DNA from: Chlorokybus atmophyticus | Taxonomy: Eukaryota; Streptophyta; Chlorokybophyceae; Chlorokybales; Chlorokybaceae | Direction: 5' to 3' | DNA: 64,000 nt | NCBI GenBank assembly: GCA_009103225.1 | Contig: RHPI01003488.1 | Coordinates: 257,438 to 321,437 of the forward strand | Shown here: positions 34,337-47,000 of the stretch, one piece after another | Numbering within the stretch: position 1 is the stretch's first letter | Layout: every line of letters starts with the position of its first letter | Position numbers and translations under genes: made by a program | The notes under the pieces: generated by a model | Told to the model about the DNA's origin: nothing | Seen by the model: the letters and a program-made list of their open reading frames with translations, nothing else | Databases searched by the model: none

Positions 34337-35766
34337 CTAATCCCATGACGTGTGTCCGCCATCACCGACGCGCAGTACCAACACGCCGCCACATAGCTGC
34401 ATTAGCAAGCCCACGAACGTGTTAGCACCACCACCAATGTCAATCGTGTCTTTCATGGCATGCACACACACACACACACAGAGATGCGCACTCACATTGC
34501 TGCTCAGAGCCCATATCGATATCCTTACCCGAACGCAGCTGCGGGGGCCCACATTGCATGCAGCCATTGCTCCCTCCCAACGACCACCCTGATGCAAATA
34601 CTCTTCAACACCAACAATAACAACGAGTGTAACATATAACACCAGCATGCTGCGAATCTCCCTCACCTTGAGCTGTGCCATGCCCAGAAGGCAAGTGTGA
34701 CTGCAGCGAGCGGCAGCGGGAGGAAGCCAACTTGCGATGAAGAAGATGACGATGTTGTGCTCGCTGGGGATACGAACAGCGCAATGGCGGCGATGCAAAG
34801 CGCGGTGCAAGCGAGCATATCTGTGGTTGTGTTTGTGTGTGCATGCAAATTATACACATGCGCACGAACGCCACGTGTACAGTGCTAACCAACATACCTG
34901 CCGCGATGACTGTGGTGGAAGACAATTCGCCATAGAACAAAGCGTGCCGGTGCTGAATAGATAGAATTGTAAAGTTGTTGGACAAGTGTTGCGATAGTCC
35001 ATTGATGTTTGCCTGCAAACAGCAAGCACAACAAGCACGACAAGCATTGTTTGTTTACCACGTGCCAGGGATGGCGGTGCTGGCTAAGAGCCGCGCGCGA
35101 GAAGAGCAGCGCCCCCGCCACCGCCCCCGCAGCAAACGCCGCCTGCGTGTACATGGTTGATGTTGAGGATGATGAGGAAGTTGCAAAGAAGGCACGGGGG
35201 GACTGTTTATTGCGTGCTTGCGTGTGTATGCACGCGTGTGCGCGCGCGTGTGTCTTTGCTTGTGTGAGAAAGTATGCATGTACAAGATCAAACAAACGGA
35301 CTTCACAGTGGGCATCTGAATGAACTATGTGCATGTAGGTGTGCATGTGTGCGCGTGCCCGCGCATGTGCTTGCATGCAATCGTTGCAGCTGCGTGCGCA
35401 CCGATTCACTACAAACGTGTATCTACGCGCGCTCAGATCTTTGCAAGAACGGCTGGAGTTGAACACCTGGTTGCATGCATGCAGTGGTCTTTGTCAACAA
35501 CACTGACCCTCCAGGCGAGGCTCTGCCTAGCATGACTCCTTTCCAGCTCCCTTATCACCTCCTCCTGCTCTGTAACCCCACGCAAACAAACAATGTGTGT
35601 TGATCTCGAGTGTAGAGTCACAATACGGTTATGATCTCCAGCCCAGGCCAGGCCATATGACGATGATACAGCACACACCTTGGGTATCCAAATACTCCGT
35701 CTCCTCCGCGCCGCCTCCGCCACCAAAGCTCCCAGCGCCTATCCCTTCAGCTCTCCTACTCCTCAT
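34337..35766 (-). CDS. Small multi-pass membrane protein, conserved-looking, function unknown
   Basis: Seven exons on the minus strand: 35679-35766, 35508-35569, 35059-35142, 34898-34952, 34667-34820, 34529-34602 and 34337-34449, all GT-AG. The phases close exactly to give 209 residues. The start is the ATG at 35766-35764. The N-terminus is glycine-rich (EGIGAGSFGGGGGAEETEYL) and acidic (EQEEVIRELERSHARQSLAW). At least three hydrophobic segments follow: AAFAAGAVAGALLFSRAAL, MLACTALCIAAIALFVS and VGFLPLPLAAVTLAFWAW; a fourth may be TFVGLLMQLCGGVLVLRV. The layout of an E/Q-rich stretch before a first transmembrane helix resembles uncharacterised plant membrane proteins, from memory only. It is divergent from the SepF-like gene, with 317 bp between start codons. 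Confidence 0.75.
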
Positions 35767-36083
35767 CTTCACCACGTACACACCTCCGCCCCTGCCGCCG
35801 CCGCCGCCGGCCTGGCCTGATGGCCTGATGCGCTCACAACGGATTACTGAGCACATGCAGATCACTGAACAATTGGATCAGTGATCACACATTTAGCGCG
35901 CAAAATTTCAAACGAGTGTGAACGGCCTTTTCTTGCGCAATTATAATTCCAGTGAAATATTTCTTGCGCAAGATTTGAAAGTTTCCCGCTGTTTCATCTA
36001 TAGGACGATAAATAAATCAGTCACTGCGCAGACTGGACTGCATTTTTGGCTTCATTTTGGTCAGTTTCATCAGCAGGGTCAAA

Positions 36084-37010
36084 ATGGCGGCAGCGGCGGC
36101 GTCGGCGATGTCTCTGGGCAGCGGCAGGCTCTTCTCCTCGTCCTCGTCATCCACCTCCTCACCCTCCTCATCACATGCATTGCCTCGCGCCGCCGCCCCG
36201 CGACTGCGACGGAAAGCTGGTAAGCATCCTGTTCTGCTCTAGCCTGGCCTGGCCTGGCCTGGTCTGACTGTGCTTGTCTCCTCCCTTGCAGTGAGGCGGG
36301 CGGCTGAGGCTAGGTGGGGCGCCTCATCAGGCGGCGGTGGCGGCGGCAGCAACAAGGCGAGGGGCGGCAGCAGCAGGAGGGGAGAAGAAGGGGAGCAGGT
36401 GGTTAGCGTCATGTGGCCAACCTCCTTTGATGAGGTACGTGTGCTCAATGCAATGTCGCGTTTACACATTCACACATCTCATCATTTACACAGAGTAAAG
36501 TGCTCTACTCACGCAGGTGCCTCAAGCCATCGCTGCACTCAGGGAGGGCTCATCAGTCGTGATGAACCTCAGCTCCATCGCCAGGTGCATGCACACGCAC
36601 ACCCGTGCCTGTTGCAATGATGTTGGTGATGGTGGTGCACCTCTTTCTTGCCGATCTTCTTGCATGGCAGACCTGGTTGATCAATGAGCACTGATGCCTG
36701 TGCTGATGCCTGTCTGTGTGTTGAATGCAGCATTGAAGAGCAGCAGCGATGCGTGGACTTTGTTGCCGGCGGTTGCTTCGCCATGAACGGGTAAGCATGG
36801 TGCCCCATAACAGTTGAACGATACTATGCATCACCATATCACCTTGGAATCTCATTCATTGTCATCATCAGGCACCAGGACACGCTGTCGGACTCGGTGT
36901 TTCTGTTTCTTCCCGCGGGCGTATCAGCAGCCAACATCAACTCGCGCAGGGAGGCGCTGCTGTGCCTCGGCTCAACGCAGCTCGCCCTTGCCGAAGACCT
37001 CGCGCACTGA
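36084..37010 (+). CDS. SepF/YlmF-like protein, probably plastid-targeted
   Basis: Five exons: 36084-36219, 36292-36434, 36517-36584, 36731-36790 and 36872-37010; the phases close to give 181 residues. The first ~60 residues are Ala/Ser/Arg-rich without acidic residues (MAAAAASAMSLGSGRLFSSS), like a chloroplast transit peptide. The SepF domain follows at about residues 85-165: VMWPTSFDEVPQAIAALREG, SSVVMNLSSI, QQRCVDFVAGGCFAMNG and DSVFLFLPAGVSA. In Gram-positive bacteria and cyanobacteria this family tethers FtsZ filaments to the membrane at the division site; the algal protein would most plausibly act at the plastid division ring, which is inference. The usual N-terminal amphipathic membrane anchor is not obvious after the transit region. 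Confidence 0.85.
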
Positions 37011-37706
37011 TGACAGGCATGCCTGCAGGTATTTGCGCTTCTGCACAAGACATGGTTTCCTCTCGGTTGGGACGATAGTTGTACAGGACAGACAGACAGA
37101 TAAACACAAGCACACTGCAGTGTATACTAGTATATTATGACGATGGCTTTTTCTCCCCTCCTTTTGTTGTTCAGTCTCTTGTCACTGACTGGTTTGTCGT
37201 GTGTGCTGCAAGCCAACTGGCCTTTACGGATCATTGGCAGCAATGAAGCCAATACAGATATTGAACAAAGTCTTACACCTTCAGGAAAACCTGTACAGTG
37301 TAGGCCGGTACAACCATTTCACACCGGAACCCATCAACATTTGTTGCAGAGAGCTATTCAGGAACGAATGTGGTATTGCACGTCCTTGTGTTAATGATAG
37401 CGCCAATCTAATAAGCGTGTGCAGTGCACTGAGTCGGGCCCGATCCCAACACATCTCAACTGTCACCGCAGTGCAATAGATCTGTGAACTAAAGTGTGAT
37501 GTGAACACGATGTCATGCAACACCGTTTCATTGATTACAGACAGAGAGCCGAGCCAGCAACCAGTTGAGAGCTTTGAAGCAACAAGCGCGTCTCTCTATC
37601 AGTGCGCAACACCTGTGCATTGAGCACGCAATAGGGAGGTGGATAGTCGGAATGTACACACAACGCTGCTGTTGAGGTGCCAACATCATGGACACGTGCG
37701 CATCCG
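37011..37706. other. Convergent intergenic region
   Basis: It lies between the 3' ends of the SepF-like and CHIP-like genes. One open frame at 37137 starts with a hydrophobic stretch (MTMAFSPLLLLFSLLSLTGL) but has no continuation or domain, and I do not call it. Confidence 0.4.
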
Positions 37707-39773
37707 TCAATAGGTCTCACTCTTGTACGCCCACGGATGCTCTTCCAGATAGCCCTGCACGGCATCGCGGATGCCCAAGTTCGGCACGAGCTGCTCTGCC
37801 GAAAGGGGAGCGCGCGACACGGGATCAAAATGACCCACCTGCAAGTAACCGCAGTTGGCAACCACAGAGATAACCACAGGAATGGATGCAGCGATAGAGT
37901 TTGTCTCGCTAAGCAGGAGTGTGCACAGATGCCAGCATACTGCATGCCGTGTGCATGTCAGCGTAGCTACTGTCAGTCAGTGAGTGAGCCAGGGATGAAT
38001 GCTTTCATGCATGCATGAAAGTGGAATGAACATGGACAATCAAGCAAAAAGGGAATGAATGAAACATCCAATGAAATGACATGCCATGTCGATGTTACCT
38101 TGCGCAGATGTTCCAGCAGCACCGCTTTTTCATACGTGATTCCGCTCGGCGTAATGACAGGCTCCCGGTAAATGTCCATTGTCAGCTTGCAGCACAGGTA
38201 GTCCGGGACCTGCAGCAAGTGCATCACCAATTCAGCAACATACACGCACTGCACATGCAATGAGTTTGAGATACACTCCGTACCTGTCCCGGGGTGTCGT
38301 TGGCCGTCGCGTCCTTCAACATCTCTTGCAACTGCGCTTGACGCTCTCTGTAGGCATCGTCGACCTGTCTTCGCAGCTTTGCGCGGTACTCTGCGTCCAT
38401 CTCCTCAGCACTCCGGCTGTCGGCACCATCCAACGCCACAACGTGCGCAAGTTCTATCGCGCGCAGCTTCTCCTCTCGCTCCTTCACCAGCAGCCTTTCC
38501 AACAGCTCCCTGCTCGCGATGTTTGTATGTTGGCATCCTTGTGGTGATGTACGCACGCGAATGCAACTCACATCAGGGCATACCTCAGCTCCTGGCGCTT
38601 GTGTGTCCTCATATCCGCCGCCTCTTGCCACTGAGTGTGCTTCACTCGGGAAAGCTCCTCCCAGATCTCCTCAAGCGTGTTTGGAGCCGCTGTGCTGTTC
38701 GGAGCTCGTGCCAAGTCATAAGCCTGTTGCAACATAGAGTCCAAGTGTGACAGCGCAGCGCAACATAGCAAGAGCTTTGATATGCAATGGACGCATGGAC
38801 GCATCACTCATTGGAGGCTTGGCCAACGTGCCTTGCTCAAGTGTCGCACGGCCCTTATGAAGTCGTTGAGATGCGATAGGGCCAAGCCTAGCATGTAATG
38901 CCCCTGCGAGCAGACCAATAAACATCAGCTACAGCCCGCATACGTAAAACACCGTAAGCAGCTGCAAACACTACAACTGTGAAACAACGAACTATGCCAT
39001 ATGACCTCAAGTGCCGTGCTGACAGCTTGGTAAGGCGTACCTTGACAGAGCTGGGGTCTAGCTGCAACACTCGCTCTGTGTCTGCTTGAACACGGTCCCA
39101 TTCGCTGCAGGCGCAACATTGGTGTGCACTTCAGTATGTCTGTGTCAGCGCAAGCCATGACGACAATCTAGGATCAACACTTACTTGCGGCGCCGATGGC
39201 ATATGGCTCTGTTGGTCAAGTACGTTGGTACATTTGGGCAGAGCGTTATAGCCTGTAGCATAGCGCACGAGTGAGCCTCAGGAGATGCACCTCTTACTCA
39301 CATTTTACCATGAATGCAGGGTGCTGTGATGCTTGCAGCAGAACACTACCAAAGCCTACTCACCTCTGTGTAAGCTTCAATTGCGGCAGCAAACTTTCCC
39401 TTTTGGAAGCACTGGTTTCCCTGTCGACAGGGAAAGGCGGGCACAGTGATGTTACTGGGCTTGCACATACAGAGCGACACCAAGCCGCGTGTAGCTGTAC
39501 CCCAGCCAATGCACTAAGTTGCACTTATCAGCGTTTGCAAGGGCAACATGGCATGTAATCACCACGGCATAGACGCAGACATGTCTCTCATAATGCTTGC
39601 ATAGCTGCATGTCATACAGACACGACGACACATAACCGCAGAACAGCGTGTTCGCATTCATCAGCATCGTCATGTGAGAACAAACGTACAACGTGGTCCT
39701 GCAGCAGATGTTGTAACGGACTCACCTGTGCTTTAAGCTGCTCTGCGCGCTTACGTGCGTCGCTATTCGACAT
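37707..39773 (-). CDS. CHIP-type E3 ubiquitin ligase (TPR plus U-box)
   Basis: Nine exons on the minus strand: 39726-39773, 39364-39420, 39185-39252, 39041-39104, 38832-38903, 38584-38723, 38284-38512, 38099-38209 and 37707-37838; 306 residues, close to animal CHIP/STUB1. Three TPR repeats span about residues 10-125 (EQLKAQGNQCFQKGKFAAAI, YLTNRAICHRRRNEW, GHYMLGLALSHLNDFIRAV), which bind the C-terminal EEVD of Hsp70/Hsp90. A charged helical hairpin follows (about 126-225), then the U-box at about 227-300: VPDYLCCKLTMDIYREPVIT, PSGITYEKAVLLEHL and GHFDPVSRAPLSAEQLVPNL. The U-box recruits an E2 to ubiquitinate chaperone-bound clients. Intron 5 begins GCACGT, a GC-AG intron. Additional spliced-looking exons lie upstream (see findings), so the start may be further 5'. 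Confidence 0.92.
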
Positions 39774-40821
39774 CCTCGAGCGTGTGCGTGGCCTCCTTCC
39801 CGAACCTGAACCAAAGCGTGGCCTGGCGCGTCTGCGCCTACCAGTGTCGAAAACCCACAGAAACACTGCCAGCAGCAGGCCAGCTGTCACGGCAGCCGCC
39901 CCGCGCAAAAACCTGGGGTCTGCGCAAAAGAGCCAAGGCGAAGGCAATAAACACCCATGAATATGCTATGCACGGAGTACAACTTGCAGCGACTGTCACT
40001 GAGTCACACAAGGGCACAATATACACAATCCATCTTACCTGCCGTGGTGAACAATTCTGTGCCGGCACTGCCTTGCAAGTCGGCTGAGGACAACGAGAAT
40101 GCAGATGTAAGGTTGATAAAACGTACAAGACACATCCAAATAACATTGGGTTGAATATTTATCCAACGCCACTGCGCCAATAGGCCCAACAGACAGCGGA
40201 CTTACGTGCATCAATTCCACAAAGACGAAATCAAGCAAATGCCAACAGCTTCCGACACCGTTTACATAAACGCTCTGTTTTAGACTCACCGCTTGACCCT
40301 TTCTAGAAGGATCCAGCGCCGTCCTCCCAGCCACGTGCGAGCTGCAGCGAGCAAGCGGCGGCGCACGAACTATGGCTGAGCTACGACAGCATTCCAAGCC
40401 GATTGAAATAGGCTTGGAATGCCAGCAACAACAACAGATACCTAGCAAACAATCAGCTTAGCTCTCTCAAGGCGCCAAGCAGTGCCTGCTCAACCAGCTT
40501 GACAGAAGCAAGCAGCGCCCGCCTTGTTGACAATTACCGGAACCCAATGATATTGAAGCTCCCTCGTCACCCACCCTGTGCGCCACACCGCCGCCGCCGC
40601 CGCCGCCGCAACGCGCCGTTTGCTGCCACGTGTAAGTTCCTGCCAAGCTCCGCACTGCACTTTTCGAACACCGCTTTTGCTGTTGGCATTACGGATTCTG
40701 GTTGTTGGTGGCCTGCTTAGCGACGTGGGCGGAGAGAGACGTCACCGCCGGTGGCGACGTGCGTGGGTTGGTGGCATTCAGCATGGCATGAGGGGAGAGT
40801 TTGCTCCTCCTGCATATCATC

Positions 40822-42783
40822 ATGGCCGGCGAGGTCCGCCAGCGTGGCGTCCACAGTGACGGTGACAGCAGCAGCAACAGCGGTCAGCTGCAGCAGGTGG
40901 TCAATGGCGTGGCCAAGCCCAGCACTCAGAGCAGCACAACTGGTGAGCAACTGTCAATGCGACTGTTAGACAGTGCATGTGATGCTAGCCAGCGAGTTTG
41001 CAGTGATAGCTTTGGCAGTTGGCTGACTTGCGAGCAAAGAAGTAGCAGACAGACTGCTACTGCACAGCCCAGACAGAGAAAGAGGCGCAGACAGGTTGTT
41101 TGTGCTTGGGGCAAGCCACGCATTGATCGCATTGCTCACAGTGCACCAATGTGAGCTTGCTGGCTTGTTGTGGCGTTGGTGGGTTGCTCACAGACAGCCA
41201 GCATGTCGAAGTGTCAACTTGCTGCGTTGGCCACAGCATGCAGCAGAACGCTTTGTGCAAGTGCATGCACGTCATTCTTACGTGCCAGCAGCACATTGCA
41301 TGGAGGTTAGCCAAGCGTGTCCAACAGTTGACACGCTGCTAAGCATGCACTTGTTTGCAGCTGGATGGGTGGACAGCGACAGCTTCTTCGCAACTGCGCG
41401 GTCGTGGATCACATTAATTACAGCTTGCGCATACATCCTATTGGTCACAATAGCATTCACAATTGTCCTTATTTTTATTCTGCCATTGGGGCGGCGCCAC
41501 CTGCGCATAACGATTGGCAACATCTATGGCACGTTTGTGGGCGCTGGAGCGGTGAGTTGCCATTGTGGGTGTTGAGTTGAATGCATCCAGGCGTGTTGTT
41601 TACTTCTGCTTTGCAGTTGTTTCTGCTTCACTGCCCCATGAAAATGAGCGGTTTGGATAGACTGCCCTATCAGGAAGACAAGCCGGCAATCATCGCGCTC
41701 AACCATGCTTCCCCGCTTGATGTGCTCATTGCTTTCTGGCTCACACCTCAAAAGTGTGTAGGCGTTGCAAAGCAGGAGGTGAGCTTGCATGTCTGAGGAT
41801 GTTCGCACATACGGGTGTGCACGCACGCACCCCACAGCGTGCATGCGCACATGCACGCTCTCATGCCTGCACATGTGACCATGTCCAGAAGAACTGCAAT
41901 GCACCACGTGTGCTTGCCGCAGTTCTTCTTGACATCGTCGTATGAATTGTTTGCAGATTGTGTACTACCCCATGATTGGATGGCTGTACTGGCTGTCGGG
42001 TCATCTCAGGATCAACAGGAAGGCTCGCGAAAGCGCCGTGTCCGCGCTCACAGAGGCAAGCACATGCCGCACAGGGGGGGTGCTCGCACCAGCACTGCAT
42101 GCACATGCAGAGCTGCATCCGCTTGCTCATCGGTCTGTCAGTCCATGAAACAAGTTGGCCCTCCCCCTTCAGGTCTGCGACTTCATGAAGAGACATCGCT
42201 ACAGCACGCTGATCTTTCCCGAAGGCACGCGCTCGGTGACGGGCCGGTTACTGCCGTTCAAGAAGGTGCGAGACTTGCAAAACTCATCACACAGTCACCG
42301 CAATGCTGATCACAGTAAACAGTAGTTGGGGACTGACCTTCCACCCCCATGTACTGTTGGTTCCTTGCTTCTTGATCTCAAGTCAGTGTCCATGTCTTTA
42401 ACAACAGCGTTGCACACCACAAGTGCGCACCATCTCATCCACGCCAACACATATGAACACGTGTTTGGGCTTGCAACTGATTGCTTCTCTGTGCCTGTAT
42501 GGTCATCGTGCAGGGCGCTGTGCACATGGCGATCAAGACAGGGTTCCCGATCATCCCTGTTGTGTTAACTGGCACGCACCATGCGTGGCGCAAGCATTCC
42601 ATCCGTCTAAGGCCGACACCAATCAGCATCGAGGTGTTGCCGTCCATCGACACCACGGGCTGGCGCGCGGAGGACGTCGATAGACACACGGCCGACCTCC
42701 GCGCCGTCTTCGCGGCCGCGTTGCCACCTGAACAGCAGCCTGCAAGCGATACCCCTGACGTGCGGCCCGATCGCACCGATTGA
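40822..42783 (+). CDS. 1-acyl-sn-glycerol-3-phosphate acyltransferase (LPAAT, PlsC family)
   Basis: Six exons: 40822-40942, 41361-41551, 41617-41778, 41957-42055, 42173-42265 and 42514-42783; 311 residues. The enzyme transfers an acyl chain from acyl-CoA or acyl-ACP to lysophosphatidic acid, giving phosphatidic acid for phospholipid and storage-lipid synthesis. Two hydrophobic segments lie before the catalytic part (about residues 50-80, ITLITACAYILLVTIAFTIV). Motif I is NHASPLD with His134 and Asp139 (HX4D), and motif III is FPEGTRS at about residues 206-212. TGFPIIPVVLTGTHHAW supplies the proline-containing motif IV. The C-terminus is acidic and variable. Intron 4 starts GCAAGC (GC-AG). The Ser/Gln-rich N-terminus is not a clear transit peptide, so ER location is as likely as plastid. 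Its 3' end is the source of the copies at 33.3-34.2 and 20.3-20.6 kb. Confidence 0.9.
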
Positions 42784-44043
42784 TGATGATGATGACAACG
42801 CAAGGACGCGTGTGTTGTGTTCCTGTTGTGCGCTCAGGGTCATTGACTCATATACCCATAGGCTGTCCTGCTTTCAGCTGTGCAGCAGCGTCGCGTGTGA
42901 TGGAAAAAGGCTCAGTGGCAGAGGCTCCCAAGCATTTTTTGTAGTGATTACAGGCCCTGAGCGAATCTGAATTGCCATATCTTTTGAGTAGATCAGGTCC
43001 TTGTTTCTTCAAACCCCAGTAGTGCTCAGAGTGCATTCCGATTGCTCCAGGGGTCGATTTAATGTCACGTTTTGCATAGCCGCACAGAGAACCGGATGAA
43101 GTTTACTCATAAGCTCATGAGGCATCATCCATCCCTCGTGCTTCACGGGCTATGTAACCATGACATGTGTTCTCGATGTGTCCTGCGTGATGAGTCACTG
43201 CTTTGCATTGCTCGCTTCTGAAAACTACTTGGGACCGAACAGATGACCCTGTTGATACGCATGGTACTTCAGAGTCTAAAACACCACACAAGGTGCAAGG
43301 GGCGAAGCAGCGCCGGGTGCACCGGCACTTGCATGGCGCAGAGTATCTGGCTTCGACAGACCATATAACGACATGCGTACAAAAGGGGTATGCCACCAAG
43401 TCCGCATGCATGGTATGCTAGCAACAACGCTGACATGCACACAGTACTCAACATATAACTCACCATCAGGCTAGCACTAAGTCTAATGTCTACACTACTC
43501 CTATCTGCCCGCCCCATTAGTTATGCAAAGCATGCATCAAGCAATCACCTGCCGACACGGGCTGATTGTCAGTTCGTTGTCGCCAACGGCCAGGATGGCC
43601 AGGATGACAGCAGCAACGACGATGACTCCCTCCCTCCCTCCCGTTCTCCCTCTCCTCCGTGCGTGCCGTAGTGTTTCAACATCTGGCTTACATTGTCTTG
43701 TGCACCCAATGTCAACAAATTGATGGCTTGTAGCCAGGCTTGTTGCCCAGTCACAACGCGCTCAGAGTTGCCACTTGCACTGTCCCTTGTGAGCAGATTG
43801 TCTTGTCTACTACCCGCGTGGTCGCTGCAATACAATGTCTTACAATGCACTGTTGGGCTTGAACTGAACACATTGCAAGTGGCTTCGCTACTATCATCAA
43901 CTCACGAAGGGTGGTCAAAACCATACATGTTGCATCGCCTAGCTTGATACCCGCACTACAAAAAGAACCGGTGTGCAGGCAATTCGCATTCGCATAGCAC
44001 ACCCACGTGCGTCGGTTGGCTAAGCGGTAGCAGCAGCATCGAC
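42784..44043. other. Intergenic region, first 590 bp duplicated elsewhere
   Basis: 42784-43370 aligns in inverse orientation with 33300-33900. The rest has short frames only. A stretch at 43560-43635 would encode a hydrophobic helix on the minus strand but has no start or neighbouring exon. Confidence 0.5.
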
Positions 44044-47000
44044 ATGGCGATGGCGGCGGCCATGGCGGCGATGTTGCTGCTGGTAGTAGTAGCGGCGTCC
44101 TCGCCAGCCTCAGCGGCGACGGTCACTTTGGTAGCAGACGCCAGCAGGCCGAAGCACGCCGTCAGCCCCATGCTCTGGGGCGTCTTCTTCGAGGTGGAAG
44201 GAGAAAGCAACTGACCATATGAACTTGCAAATTCTTCAGCATACGCATGTCCATCTTTGCCAATGTTTGTTGTGTGACAGGAGATCAACCATGCGGGCAC
44301 AGGCGGACTGTACGCGGAACTGGTGCAGAACAGAGGTAGCACAACAACCATGCCAGATGTATATGTGACGATCCTGTCACAATGATAAGAAATCCTTCAG
44401 ACGTTTCCCTCTTCCATGCTGTGTGGCAGGTTTTGAAGCTGGCGGCCAAGCCATGCCATCCAACCCTTACCCATGGCAGGCGTGTGCGTGCGCGTGCTCG
44501 TGCGCACATGCACGTGCATGCATGCAAGCGTGTGCATGCGTGCGTGGGTGTGCATGTGCGTGTGCGCATGTGCAGGTGTATGTGCACGCGCGCGCGTCTG
44601 CCTGTGCGTGCCGGCGCGTGCCCGTGCAAGCCTGCGTGTGTTGTCCCACGAGTGCGTATGCGTGCATGTGCGTGCATATCACTCGTGCATGTGATCACCA
44701 TCCACAAGAATTGTATGCTACGACTCAACCAATGGAAGCTTACACACGCACGCACGCACAGGCCTTCAGCTCTTCCGCTGGCAACGTGCACGCCTCCATC
44801 CGCACGGAGCGTTCGTCCCCGCACCCGCGCAACCCCGTCGCCCTGCGCACCGACATCAACAGCAATGCCAACAACACTGATGTTCACGACGACGATGGCG
44901 ACACCAACATCATGGCTGGTGTGGTCAACCCGGGCTTCTCCGGCATGGTGCGTGTGTGTGTGTGCTGGTCGCTGGTCGTGACACACGTGCGCGTTTGTAT
45001 GCGCGTGTCTGGGCATGTGTGCGTGCGTGCGTGTTGACTTGTTTTGCTTGCCCAGAATGTTGTTGAGGGTGAGGAGTATACGCTCTCCATGTGGGCGCGC
45101 GCCGAAGGGCACATACGCGAGCTCGTTGTCTACTTGGCTGCAACAACAGCAAGTGAACGTCAACCATTGACCCGCACATACCGGCACGTCCAGTGTCAAT
45201 GCCTTCTCGCCTGCTGTCCCAAAGGAACAAAATCGAAGGCCATCACACATGACTTATCACTGTGTTCTTGGGGCAGGTTTGCGGTTGGTAGCAATTGGAA
45301 GAAGTATGCCGTGCGCTTGCGTGCCAATGCATCTGACCCCCGTGCAAGCCTTGTGATAGCTGCGGCGATGCCGTCAACGCCAGATGACAGCAAGGCCACC
45401 TTCTGGCTTGATGTTGTGTCGCTCATGCCAGCAAACATCCCGAAAGGTATGCAGTTTGTATATGGCCTGAAACAACACATGCGCATGCATGGCTATGCAC
45501 AATCGCGCAGGCTAACGCCAAGCCCGGTGCACACACATGAATCCCCATACACACACATATACACGCGCGTATGCGCGTGTGCATGCGTGCATGCGTGTAT
45601 ATTAACCACGTGCACAGCACCTGCACACGGACACGCGCGTGCACGCACACACATGTGGTGGGCGTGCGCACCCGCACGCACCCGCGCAACCTCCCGAAAG
45701 GCCCTCACACAACCCCCGCGCATGCACGCGCGCGCGCGCGCGCGCGCACGCACGCACGTCCCACACTCCACCACATCCCCCACCCACCCCCACCCCCTCA
45801 GGCCACCCCTTCCGCCCCGACCTCCTCCGCCTCCTCTCCTCCCTCTCCCCTTCCTTCCTCCGTTTCCCCGGCGGTTGCTTCGTCGAATCCGACTACCTGT
45901 CCTCTTCCTTCCGCTGGCGCGAGACCGTCGGTCCCATTGCCTCCCGTCCGGGCCACATCAACGCCATCTGGGGCTATTTCAGCGAGGACGGGCTGGGGTT
46001 CTACGAGTATCTGGTGCTGAGCGAGGATATCGGGGCCGAGCCGGTGTGGGTGTTCAACGCGGGGATCAGTCATAGGGAGAGTGTCGGAGTGGGGGAGATC
46101 GGACCGTGGGTGGAAGAGGTGCTGGAAGGGATCGAGTTTGCGAGGGGAGATGAGAAGGAGACCAAGTGGGGGAAGGTGAGGTGTTGCAGCACACAAGTCC
46201 AGTGATGCGTAAGTCTATGTGGCGCACGATGACAACCCTAACATGCGTTTGGTCGGTCTGTTTCGCATTTGAGTCATCAAGCGATCTCAGTATCGTGTAG
46301 CGTCAACACCGACTGTGCATGCACAGCCTTTCCCTGCTTGTGCACTTTGTCGGCACAACTCGCACAGAGTTGACAGCAGAGCAGCCTTCATCTGTTTCTC
46401 GGTGTTACCCACGCATGCACCCATGCACACGTCCGTGCGTGCGTGCGTGCGTAACACTAGTGCACGTACGAATTGTGCATTGGCTGCTACGCTTGCTATC
46501 ATGCCTGCGTGTATCACATGGGTATGTATCCCAACAACTGAGCTCCAACACTCCCACTCCTCCCCTAGGTGCGAGCCTCTATGGGCCACCCTTCCCCCTT
46601 CCCCCTCCACCACGTCGCCGTCGGCAACGAGGACTGCTTCTCCCCCTCCTACCCCGCTCTCTTCTCCATCTTCTACCGCGCCATCAAGTCCCTTCACCCC
46701 GACATGACCGTCATATCCAACTGCTACGGGGACGACGACGTCACGCCCGAGGCGGATGTGCGAGACTATCACATCTATGCGAGGCCGGAGGAGATGATCG
46801 AAAGGGCGGGGGAGTTCGATGGGGTGGAGAGAGGGAAGAAGGGGAAGGTGTTTGTGAGCGAGTATGCGGCGCTCGGAGGGGACGCGGGGAAAGGTACGGG
46901 CGGGGTGTTTGGGTGTATGTGGGGAAGGGGGCATGTTGGAGGTCTGTGTGCATGTGCGCGCGTGTGCGCGTGTGTGGTTTGCACAGCCTTGTGGGATATG

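Noticed and set aside
37137-37394. Secreted peptide starting MTMAFSPLLLLFSLLS
   Set aside because: No domain, no splice partner, and it lies in the convergent 3' region of two genes.
43560-43680. Minus-strand exon with a hydrophobic helix and a GT donor
   Set aside because: There is no start codon in frame and no adjacent exon in phase.
44285-45250. A 321-codon minus-strand open frame
   Set aside because: It is the shadow of arabinofuranosidase exons plus an alternating GT/GC intron and is dominated by His/Arg/Ala/Thr repeats.
45044-46075. A 343-codon plus-strand open frame spanning the arabinofuranosidase exons 5-6 and the next intron
   Set aside because: It leaves the glycosidase frame after residue IPK and enters CA-repeat-derived Ala/His/Arg/Thr sequence. 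Splicing at 45446/45802 restores the family sequence.
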